DNA of 64,000 nucleotides, taken from Aromatoleum diolicum. Lineage in GTDB: Bacteria; Pseudomonadota; Gammaproteobacteria; Burkholderiales; Rhodocyclaceae. Both the position numbers and the translations under genes were made by a program. Positions 54,558 to 61,964 of the stretch are shown here, piece by piece. Where the stretch lies: contig NZ_WTVQ01000009.1 in assembly GCF_012910955.1 (NCBI RefSeq), positions 62,001-126,000 of the forward strand, in the 5' to 3' direction. The number at the start of each line of letters is the position of its first letter. The stretch's first letter is position 1. Below the pieces are notes generated by a model that was not told where the DNA came from, ran no database searches, and was given only the letters and a program-made list of their open reading frames with translations.

Positions 54558-55721
54558 TTATTTTACCGCGAGTTCTGAAAATTGCACCAGCGTCGACACG
54601 AGGTCCGGCGACGCTGCCAGGGTGTCCGACCAGCGCCGGGTGTGCGCCGCCAACCGGGGCAGACATTCGGCGAATCGCGGCCACGCGGCGGCGGCATCGC
54701 CTTCGCCGTTCCACGCCCGCCACAAGTCCCGTGTCGCCGCGGCCGTCGCATCGTCGATTCCCGCCAGGTAGCGCGCGAGAAAGGCATCGAGCTTGTCGTG
54801 ATGAATCTCGTCGTCCTGCGCGTAGATGTGCCAGACGAAGGGCCGCGCCGCCCATTGCGCGCGCACGAAGGAATCCTCGCCGCGCACGAAGTTCAGGTCA
54901 CACGCCCACAGCAGACGGTCGTACTCGGCGGTGTCGAGAAAGGGCAGCAACACGACCGTCAACGCGCCTTCGCGCAGACACGCGCCGACGCCAGCCTCGG
55001 GACTGCGAAAGAAACGCAGCACATCGCCGACCACGCGCCCCTCCGGCACCAGCAGCACGGTCGGCTGCGGCGCATCGGCCCAGCAACGCAACACCGTGTG
55101 CAAGCCCGGCTGCTCATAGGCGAACAGCGACACCACGCAGGCGCCGGCCGGCATCTCGGGCACGCCGAGGTGGCGCCACCACTCGCCGCGGCCGCGCGTG
55201 TCCGCGTGGAAGCGAATGCGCTGTTCGATCAGCCCCGGTTCGCGCAGCAGGCCGCCGGTGCGCGCGGTGAAACCGGGAAAGAAAAAATGTTTGAGCAGCG
55301 GCAGACGCGGGTGCGGCGAACCCAGGCCGTGACAGCCCTCCACCCAGTTTTCCGCCGACAGGTACTCGAGATTGATCCACAGCGGTGCCGGCGTGCGGGC
55401 TGCCATCGCGGCGAGGTAGCCGGCCGGCAACTCGCACGCGAAGGCTTCGACGACCCGCGCGGCCGGCACAACCGGCGGAAAAGGATCGCTCCAGCGACGC
55501 ACTTCGACACCGTCCTGATGCAGTACATCGGCGACGTTCAGGGCCGCCGGACACAAGCGCGAAAAGGCCTCCCAGTCATCGACCCACAGGCGCACGGCGC
55601 AGCCGTGATCGCGCGCCAATCCCTTGGCCAGACGCCAGCTGACGCCGATATCCCCGAAGTTATCCACAACCCGGCAAAAGATGTCCCAGTCGAAGGCGGA
55701 TGCGGCGACAGAAGGGCTCAT
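54558..55721 (-). CDS. earP: EF-P arginine rhamnosyltransferase EarP
   Basis: A 387-residue glycosyltransferase. [20 protein letters not shown] at the N-terminus, with the Asp of DNFGD that is essential in the family, and the nucleotide-sugar region [20 protein letters not shown] followed by [11 protein letters not shown] and [20 protein letters not shown] identify EarP. It transfers rhamnose from TDP-rhamnose to Arg32 of EF-P, the gene 56 bp downstream. ATG 55721 is used; upstream in-frame codons run into the non-coding repeat. The bases encoding VDNFGD form one end of the 310-bp repeat described at 55647. Confidence 0.95.
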   Translation of the reverse strand: MSPSVAASAFDWDIFCRVVDNFGDIGVSWRLAKGLARDHGCAVRLWVDDWEAFSRLCPAALNVADVLHQDGVEVRRWSDPFPPVVPAARVVEAFACELPAGYLAAMAARTPAPLWINLEYLSAENWVEGCHGLGSPHPRLPLLKHFFFPGFTARTGGLLREPGLIEQRIRFHADTRGRGEWWRHLGVPEMPAGACVVSLFAYEQPGLHTVLRCWADAPQPTVLLVPEGRVVGDVLRFFRSPEAGVGACLREGALTVVLLPFLDTAEYDRLLWACDLNFVRGEDSFVRAQWAARPFVWHIYAQDDEIHHDKLDAFLARYLAGIDDATAAATRDLWRAWNGEGDAAAAWPRFAECLPRLAAHTRRWSDTLAASPDLVSTLVQFSELAVK

Positions 55722-55957
55722 GGCAGTGGACAAGTGCAGGGAAAAGGTTGGGATGCTTTGTGGGAAAAGGCCTGCAAAGCGCGAAGGTGAAAAACGGGAC
55801 ACATTCCGTGCACAGGTGAACACAGGGCTTATCTACGGACTTCTACCATCGCGAAGTCCCTGGGCCTGCTGGTGAAACCCGATTTATCCACAGAAATCGG
55901 CGCACTATATATATCTTTATCTTTTAAATTAATAGAAAAACAGAAGAAGAAAACACC
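55647..55957. repeat. Origin-like repeat unit 1 (R1): DnaA boxes plus AT-rich tract
   Basis: This unit aligns without gaps to 56265-56575 at a fixed offset of 618 bases. Perfect DnaA boxes TTATCCACA lie at 55660-55668 (inside earP) and 55884-55892; weaker forms are TTATCTACG (55829), TTTGTGGGAAAA (reverse, 55758) and GTGGACAA (reverse, 55727). An AT-rich tract follows at about 55905-55950 (TATATATATCTTTATC, then TTTTAAATTAATAG). Identity is highest at the box-like words and low between them. Confidence 0.8.
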
Positions 55958-56264
55958 AGGCTGCGAAGAACGGTCGGGGAAGCCATGTACGACCAAATCC
56001 ATCCCTGCGGGACAGGTTCGGCTCAACCGCACCCCAACCGTGAAACCGATGCCGTGATTTCACCCCCGGGTTCTTCGCCGTACGGACCCGTGTGCGACGC
56101 GCCCGGCAAAAAAAGCGATCGGGGCACCACGGCGTTTCGGTGATGCCGAGAAGGCCATCTCCCGCATCCGCGAATCGGGATGGTTCGCCCGGACGGCGTG
56201 CGAGCCGGCACATGCCGTCCCCTTGTGCCGAAGGTCGGTGGCGGCACCGACCTCGCCCGGCGCA
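55958..56264. other. Spacer between the two origin-like units, no gene seen
   Basis: About 300 bp of ordinary GC-rich sequence. Short open frames on both strands have no ribosome site or motif. No tRNA, hairpin with T-run or further DnaA box was found. It may be unconstrained filler left by the duplication. Confidence 0.45.
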
Positions 56265-56575
56265 GATATCCCCGAAATTATCCACAAGTGCAGCAACGCG
56301 CTAGCGCTTGGAGGCGGGATCGGTCTGCGAAAGCGCGATTGGCGTGGACAACTCGCGGGGAAACGCAGGGATGCTTTGTGGGAAAAGGCCCCCGAGACAC
56401 CGAAGCGAAAAACAGGACACATTCGATGCACAGGTGAACAGGGGGTTTATCTACCGGTTTTCAGTAGCGTGAAGTGCTTGCCCTGACTGATGAAAGCGCA
56501 CTTATCCACAGAAAACCGCCTGCTATCTTTATCTTTGTTATTAATATTTATAAAAAACAAAAGAACAACACACCG
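56265..56575. repeat. Origin-like repeat unit 2 (R2)
   Basis: The second copy. It keeps GATATCCCCGAA and TTATCCACAA at its left edge (56278-56286), GTGGACAA-type words, the 20-base block ATGCTTTGTGGGAAAAGGCC (56371-56390), GGACACATTC, TGCACAGGTGAACA, TTATCTACC (56447) and TTATCCACAGAAA (56502). An AT-rich tract at about 56520-56565 (TATCTTTATCTTTG, TTATTAATATTTAT) ends it. Its left edge carries a 20-base echo of the earP coding sequence (VDNFGDI), after which homology stops, so the unit was copied from R1 or the reverse. Confidence 0.8.
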
Positions 56576-56712
56576 CAGCACGCAGCGTGGAAAAATCGAA
56601 ATGCCAACGCCGCAAGCGGCGATCAAGGGACCGCGCGGTACGGCCGGGAAAGGATCAAGGAGGACGGGTACGCAGCCCTGGCGGACAGGGCGGCCATTTG
56701 CGACGGACGGAT

Positions 56713-57429
56713 TTATGCGATGTCGGCGAAAGCAGCCAGCTGGGCGAGATCGGCCTCTTCGAGCCAGCGCCAGGTGCCGCACGCCAGATCGTCCGGCAGC
56801 GACAATCCGCCAATGCGGCTGCGGTGCAGGGCTTCCACGCGGTTGCCGGCGGCGGCGATCATTCGCTTCACCTGGTGGTACTTGCCTTCGGTGATCGTCA
56901 GGCTTAGACTCCGCTCCCCCGTTTGCCGACATGCGGCGGCGGCGATCGGGGCAGGTTCGTCGTGCAGCTGCACGCCGGTGAGCAGACTGGCGATCAGGGC
57001 GTCGTCGACGGGATGCCGTGTCGTGACGTCGTAGACCTTGGGAACGCGTTTTTTGCCGGAACTCCAGACGTGGATGAACTGGCCGTCATCGGACAGCAAC
57101 AGCAGGCCCGTCGTGTCCTGGTCCAGCCTGCCGATGCACTGCACGCCGCGATTCGCCAGCGCTTCGGGCAGCAGCGCGAACACCGGGGAATGAAACTGGG
57201 TCTGGTGCGAGCACTCATATCCGGCAGGTTTGTGCAGCATCAGGAAGACTTTTTCGCGGTAGCGCCAGGTCTTGCCGTCGACGGCAAAATCGAGTCCGGC
57301 AGGCGCGAAGTCCGCAGCGGGATTTTTGAGGACGCGACCGTCGATGCTGACGCGGCCGGCGTGGATCAGGTTGCGGCAGACTTTGCGACTGCCGAAACCC
57401 TGAGAGTGGAGAATTCGTTCGATCTGCAT
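56713..57429 (-). CDS. 16S rRNA pseudouridine synthase, RsuA family
   Basis: A 238-residue RNA-modifying enzyme. An S4 RNA-binding domain (SQGFGSRKVCRNLIHAGRVS) precedes the catalytic domain with GRLDQDTTGLLLLSDDG (catalytic Asp) and KYHQVKRMIAAAGNRV. It is of RsuA type, which modifies U516 in E. coli 16S rRNA; the closely related RluE/RluF enzymes cannot be fully excluded. It stands alone, divergent from the SRPBCC gene across about 56 bp, and ends about 140 bp from the right edge of repeat R2. Confidence 0.88.
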   Translation of the reverse strand: MQIERILHSQGFGSRKVCRNLIHAGRVSIDGRVLKNPAADFAPAGLDFAVDGKTWRYREKVFLMLHKPAGYECSHQTQFHSPVFALLPEALANRGVQCIGRLDQDTTGLLLLSDDGQFIHVWSSGKKRVPKVYDVTTRHPVDDALIASLLTGVQLHDEPAPIAAAACRQTGERSLSLTITEGKYHQVKRMIAAAGNRVEALHRSRIGGLSLPDDLACGTWRWLEEADLAQLAAFADIA

Positions 57430-57485
57430 GAACGGATGCTACCCGAAGCGCGCTAGACTGTTGCCCCCGCCCACGGAGCCCGCTG

Positions 57486-57956
57486 GTGAATTTTGAACAT
57501 CTGCTGGTCGTCAATGACCCCGACAATCCGCTCGTCACGCCGCTGACGCGCGAGGAGCTGTGGTTCGGCCTGCTGTGCCGGGCAGAGGATTCGCGCCCCT
57601 TCCTGCCGGGGCTGGATGCGTGCACGATCGTCGAACGCAGCGACACCGAACTGGTGCGCGAATTGAACTTCGGCAGCGTCGTGATACGCGACCGGGTGAC
57701 GCTGCAGCCGATGGAATGGGTGCGTTTCGACACCGAACGTACCGCGACGCACGCCGGCGGCAGTCTCACGATCGGCATCGAGGAACCGGCACCGGAGACC
57801 ATGGTGCTGCGTTTTCACTACCGTACGACGCTGACCGAACTCAGTGCCGCCGACGACATCGCCTACTCGGAGTTCGTCAAATCGGCGTATCACCAGTCCG
57901 ACGTCGACACCCTGCGCGTGATCCGCATGATCGCCGAGTCGGGCCATATCCAGTAG
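57486..57956 (+). CDS. SRPBCC-fold protein, DUF1857/AtaL-like
   Basis: A 156-residue protein: FEHLLVVNDPDNPLVTPLTR and REELWFGLLCRAEDSRPFLP followed by VRELNFGSVVIRDRVTLQPM fit the DUF1857 branch of the SRPBCC (START-like) superfamily, which forms a hydrophobic ligand pocket. No catalytic residue set is defined. It starts with GTG 57486. It lies 93 bp before rdgC on the same strand and has no evident pathway partner. Confidence 0.82.
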   Translation: MNFEHLLVVNDPDNPLVTPLTREELWFGLLCRAEDSRPFLPGLDACTIVERSDTELVRELNFGSVVIRDRVTLQPMEWVRFDTERTATHAGGSLTIGIEEPAPETMVLRFHYRTTLTELSAADDIAYSEFVKSAYHQSDVDTLRVIRMIAESGHIQ

Positions 57957-58049
57957 CCGCCGTCGGGTGGCTCATCCACGCGGTGGGGCGTGCTGCCGAG
58001 GGCCGCGCCCCGCTCCCTGAATCAAGCTGAAATCCGGAAAAAAAATCTC

Positions 58050-58967
58050 ATGTGGTTCAAGAATCTGCAGATCTATCGTGTTCCCGCCGGCTGGGACATC
58101 AGCGCCGAAGCGCTCGAGGAGCAACTTGCGCGCAAGCGCTTCGTGCCCTGCGGCAGCCAGGACCAGGAAACCCGCGGCTGGCTGTCGCCCACCGGTGACG
58201 AATTCCTCGTGCACCGCGTGGGCGGGCATTGGCTGATCGCACTGGGGGTGGAGCAGAAGCTGCTGCCCTCGTCGGTGGTCAAGCAGGAGGCCGAGGAGCG
58301 CGCCGAGGCGCTGGCCGAACAGCAGGGTTACAAGCTCGGCCGCAAGCAGATGAAGGATCTGCGTGAGCAGGTCATGCAGGAATTGCTGCCGCGGGCGTTT
58401 ACGCGGCGCAGGAAGGCCTTCGCGTGGATCGACCCGGTGGGTGGGTGGCTCGGTATCGATGCGCCCAGTCAGACCCGTGCGGAGGACGTCCTGGAGGTAT
58501 TGCGCCAGACGCTCGACACCCTGCCGCTAGCCATGCTGCGCACCGAGCGCTCGCCGACCAGCGCGATGGCCGACTGGCTGGCCGGCGGCGACGCGCCGGG
58601 CGGGTTCACGATCGACCAGGATTGCGAGCTGCGCTCGGTGACCGAGGACAAGGCGGCGGTGCGCTACGTGCGCCATCCGCTCGAAGGCGACGAGGTGCGC
58701 GGCCATCTGGCCGCCGGCAAGCTGCCGACGCGCTTGGCGCTGACTTACGACGACCGCGTCAGCTTCGTGCTGAGCGAAAAGCTCGAGATCAAGCGCCTGG
58801 ATTTCCTCGACGTCGTGAAGGAAAACCTCGACCAGCAGAGCACCGACGATGCGCGCGCGCTGTTCGACGCCGGTTTCGCACTGATGACCGGCGAACTCGG
58901 CCGTCTGCTGCCGGCGGTGGTGGAAGCGCTGGGTGGCGAGCTGAAGACCGCAGCGCCCGCCATCTGA
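58050..58967 (+). CDS. rdgC: Recombination-associated protein RdgC
   Basis: A 305-residue DNA-binding protein of normal length. MWFKNLQIYRV at the start, FVPCGSQDQETRGWLSP, ALGVEQKLLPSSVV and DCELRSVTEDKAAVRYVRHP are characteristic. It forms a ring on duplex DNA and moderates RecA filament formation. ATG 58050 is used because the family begins with MWFKN; an upstream in-frame extension to 57990 has no support. Confidence 0.95.
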   Translation: MWFKNLQIYRVPAGWDISAEALEEQLARKRFVPCGSQDQETRGWLSPTGDEFLVHRVGGHWLIALGVEQKLLPSSVVKQEAEERAEALAEQQGYKLGRKQMKDLREQVMQELLPRAFTRRRKAFAWIDPVGGWLGIDAPSQTRAEDVLEVLRQTLDTLPLAMLRTERSPTSAMADWLAGGDAPGGFTIDQDCELRSVTEDKAAVRYVRHPLEGDEVRGHLAAGKLPTRLALTYDDRVSFVLSEKLEIKRLDFLDVVKENLDQQSTDDARALFDAGFALMTGELGRLLPAVVEALGGELKTAAPAI

Positions 58968-59132
58968 GCCGTTCGGGGCGATCAAGGGAAGTATCGCGGG
59001 GCGTCGCGTGAGCGGGGTTCCGCGCGTGGCGGCGTCCCGGCTCATGACGGGTAAATCGCCGGTCGGCCAGGAAAGCCGACGAGGACTGGGCTATGCTTGG
59101 CTTTGCGGTTAACCGGAGATCCGGACTGCGGC

Positions 59133-61964
59133 ATGAGCGATTCCCCTTGTCCTCCCCCTTCCTCGCCGCCCCGCGATGCGCCCGCCGATGGCGAGCGACT
59201 GCTGCGCATCGTGCACACGCTTTCGCGCGAATTGCGACCGGGCATGAGCGCGATCGAGGCGTTGGGGCTGGAGCATTCACTGGAGCGCGATTTCGGCTTC
59301 GATAGTCTGGCGCGGGTGGAATTGCTTGCCCGCATCGAGCGTGAATTCGGCATCAGGCTGGCCGAGGCGGCCTTCATCGAAGCCGAGACGCCGCACGACC
59401 TGCTGCGTCAGATGGAAGGGGCGTCCGGCACCGCAGCCGCTTCCCAGGCCGACATTGCGAAGGTGAGCGCGAGCGGGATCGAGCGGCCGCCACAAACGCT
59501 CACGACGCTGGTCGAGATCCTCGACTGGCGCGTTGCGCAGCACGGCGAACGGGTGCATGTCACGCTGCAGGGCGAGGGCGCGCTGGTCGAGGACATCAGT
59601 TTTCGCGCGCTGCGTGCCGACGCGATGCGCGTCGCTGCCGGGCTGCTCGCCAACGGATTGCAGCCGGGCGAACGGGTCGCCATCATGCTCCCCACGGGGC
59701 GCGAGTTCTTCGCCGCCTTCTACGGCGTGCTGTATGCGGCGTGCGTGCCGGTGCCGCTGTACCCGCCGGCACGGCCGTCGCAGATCGAGGATCACATGCG
59801 GCGCATCGGCGGCATCGTCGCCAATGCCGAAGCCGCCGCGCTGGTGACCGACGAGCGTGCGCGACCGCTCGGCCACCTGCTGCGCGCGCAATGCGGCTCG
59901 CTGCGCAGCATCACGACCGTCGCGGCGCTTTCCGGTGGCGCCGCGCCGCCCGCCTTGCCCCGCCCGGACCCGCAGGAAACCGCCTTCCTGCAATACACGT
60001 CGGGCAGTACCGGCAACCCGAAGGGGGTCGTCCTGACCCATGCCAACCTGCGCGCGAACCTCGACGCGATGGAACGCGCCTCGGGCATCACTGCGGCAGA
60101 CGTTTTCGTGTCCTGGCTACCGCTATACCACGACATGGGACTGATCGGCGCGTGCATGGGCAGTCTCGTCGCAGGTTTCCGGCTGGTGCTGATGTCGCCG
60201 CTCGCATTTCTGGCGCGGCCGGGCGCGTGGCTGTGGGCGATCCACCGCTATCGCGCCACCGTGTCGGCCGCCCCTAACTTCGCCTACGAGCTTTGCGTCG
60301 ACAAGCTCGACGATCGCGAAGTCGATGGCCTCGACCTGAGTTGCTGGCGGCTGGCCTACAACGGCGCCGAGCCGGTCAGTCCCGATACGATCGAGCGTTT
60401 CGCGACGCGCTTCGCCCGCGTCGGTTTTCGCGCCAATGCGATGACCCCGGTCTACGGTCTGGCGGAGTGCTCGGTCGGTCTCGCGTTTCCGCCGCTCGAC
60501 CGTGGACCCTTGATCGACCGTGTCGATCGGCCCGCCTTGTCCCGCACCGGCATCGCGCAGGTCGCCGCCTCCGGCGATGTCCATGCCCTGCGCATCGTGT
60601 CCTGCGGCCGCCCGCTGCCCGAACACCGCATCCGCGTGGTCGATACCGGCGGACGCGAACTGGCCGAACGCACCCAGGGGCGCGTGCAGTTTCAGGGGCC
60701 GTCCGCGACGCGCAGCTATTTCCGCAATCCCGAGGCCACGGCAAAACTTGTCGAGGGCGAATGGCTCAATAGCGGCGATCTCGGTTACCTTGCGGCGGGC
60801 GAGCTATACCTCACCGGCCGCGAGAAGGACGTCATCATTCGCGGCGGGCACAACGTCTACCCGCAGGAGCTGGAAGAGGCGGTAAGCCACGTGCCGGGGG
60901 TGCGCCGTGGCGGCGTGGCAGTGTTTCCCGCCACCGACGCGCAGACCGGTACGGAGCGGCTGGTGGTGCTGGCCGAGGTGCGCGACACGGTCACGTCGGC
61001 GGAACGGCAGCGGTTCCAGGCCGAGATCAATCGTCTCGCCACCGACCTGGTCGGCCTGCCCGCCGACGACATCGTGCTGGCGCCGCCGCGCACCGTGCCG
61101 AAGACGTCCAGCGGCAAGATTCGCCGCGCGTCCTGCCGCGAACGTTACGAAAACGGTACTTTGCTCGATGCGCAACGTGCGCCGTGGCGGCAGTGGCTGC
61201 GCCTTGTCGGCAGTGGCTCGGTCGCCGGCGCCGGACGCCTGTTGCGCCACAGCGTCGGCTGGACGTGGAGCGCGTGGGCGTGGCTGGTTTTCGCCAGTCT
61301 CGTGCCCGTAGCATGGGGGCTGATCGTGCTTGCGCCCACTCTGACACTGCGTCGGCGGATCGCGAAGGTCAGCGCCCGCCTGGCGCTGACGCTGACCGGC
61401 CTGCGCCCGCGCGTCGACGGGCTGCAGCATCTCGCCGCTCGCGGTCCCGTGATGGTCGTCGCCAACCATGCCAGTTATCTCGATGGGCTGATCCTTACCG
61501 CCGTGCTGCCGCCGCGCTTTGCCTACGTCGCCAAGCAGGAGCTGTTGCGCAGTCCCTTTGCAGGCATCCCGCTGCGTCGCCTGGGTAGCGCCTTCGTCGA
61601 GCGTTTCGAGAGCGCGCGCGGTGTCGAGGACACGCGCAAACTCGAGGCGCGGATACGCGACGGAGACTGCCTGATGTTCTTCCCGGAAGGCACTTTCGGC
61701 GACGCCGCCGGACTGCTGCCGTTCCGGCTAGGCGCTTTCGTGCTGGCTGCGGGTGCTGGTGCGCCGGTGATTCCGGTGACGCTGACCGGCACGCGCACGC
61801 TGTTGCGCGGCGAGAGCAAGCGGCCGCGCTTCAGCCGACTCGCGGTGTGGGTCGGCAAGCCGCTCGTGCCGCAAGGCGCGGGGTGGGACGACGCTTTGCG
61901 TCTGCGCGACGCCGCCCGCCGGCAGATCCTGGTGCAGCTGGGCGAGCCCGATGCGGCGACCTGA
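59133..61964 (+). CDS. Acyl carrier domain - fatty acyl-AMP ligase - 1-acylglycerol-phosphate acyltransferase fusion
   Basis: A 943-residue multidomain lipid enzyme. Residues about 20-95 are an acyl-carrier domain (LERDFGFDSLARVELLARIE; the phosphopantetheine Ser is in FDSL). About 115-670 is an adenylating domain (FLQYTSGSTGNPKGVVLTHA, WLPLYHDMGLIGACMGSL, VYGLAECSVG, LYLTGREKDVIIRGGHN), of fatty-acyl-AMP-ligase type. A hydrophobic pair follows near 700-750, then a PlsC domain with NHASYLDGL (HxxxxD) and FPEGTFG. It would activate a fatty acid, load it on its own carrier and acylate lysophosphatidate. ATG 59133 is preferred; a TTG at 59097 is in frame. Confidence 0.88.
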   Translation: MSDSPCPPPSSPPRDAPADGERLLRIVHTLSRELRPGMSAIEALGLEHSLERDFGFDSLARVELLARIEREFGIRLAEAAFIEAETPHDLLRQMEGASGTAAASQADIAKVSASGIERPPQTLTTLVEILDWRVAQHGERVHVTLQGEGALVEDISFRALRADAMRVAAGLLANGLQPGERVAIMLPTGREFFAAFYGVLYAACVPVPLYPPARPSQIEDHMRRIGGIVANAEAAALVTDERARPLGHLLRAQCGSLRSITTVAALSGGAAPPALPRPDPQETAFLQYTSGSTGNPKGVVLTHANLRANLDAMERASGITAADVFVSWLPLYHDMGLIGACMGSLVAGFRLVLMSPLAFLARPGAWLWAIHRYRATVSAAPNFAYELCVDKLDDREVDGLDLSCWRLAYNGAEPVSPDTIERFATRFARVGFRANAMTPVYGLAECSVGLAFPPLDRGPLIDRVDRPALSRTGIAQVAASGDVHALRIVSCGRPLPEHRIRVVDTGGRELAERTQGRVQFQGPSATRSYFRNPEATAKLVEGEWLNSGDLGYLAAGELYLTGREKDVIIRGGHNVYPQELEEAVSHVPGVRRGGVAVFPATDAQTGTERLVVLAEVRDTVTSAERQRFQAEINRLATDLVGLPADDIVLAPPRTVPKTSSGKIRRASCRERYENGTLLDAQRAPWRQWLRLVGSGSVAGAGRLLRHSVGWTWSAWAWLVFASLVPVAWGLIVLAPTLTLRRRIAKVSARLALTLTGLRPRVDGLQHLAARGPVMVVANHASYLDGLILTAVLPPRFAYVAKQELLRSPFAGIPLRRLGSAFVERFESARGVEDTRKLEARIRDGDCLMFFPEGTFGDAAGLLPFRLGAFVLAAGAGAPVIPVTLTGTRTLLRGESKRPRFSRLAVWVGKPLVPQGAGWDDALRLRDAARRQILVQLGEPDAAT

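Larger units (their letters stand above)
55660..56575. other. Candidate bipartite DnaA-binding region / replication-origin-like locus
   Basis: Four perfect TTATCCACA boxes occur in 850 bp in two pairs, each pair 224 bases apart (55660/55884 and 56278/56502), with two TTATCTAC boxes 618 bases apart. Each module ends in an AT-rich tract in otherwise GC-rich DNA. That is the composition of a bacterial oriC with an unwinding element. No dnaA or dnaN gene is adjacent in the window, so it may instead be a DnaA-titrating or regulatory locus. Part of the left box is also earP coding sequence. Confidence 0.5.

Noticed and set aside
55722-56712. Small proteins encoded in the gap between earP and the pseudouridine synthase gene
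   Set aside because: Several short frames exist on both strands, but they lack ribosome sites and codon bias and cross the repeat units; the region is better explained as DnaA-box repeats.
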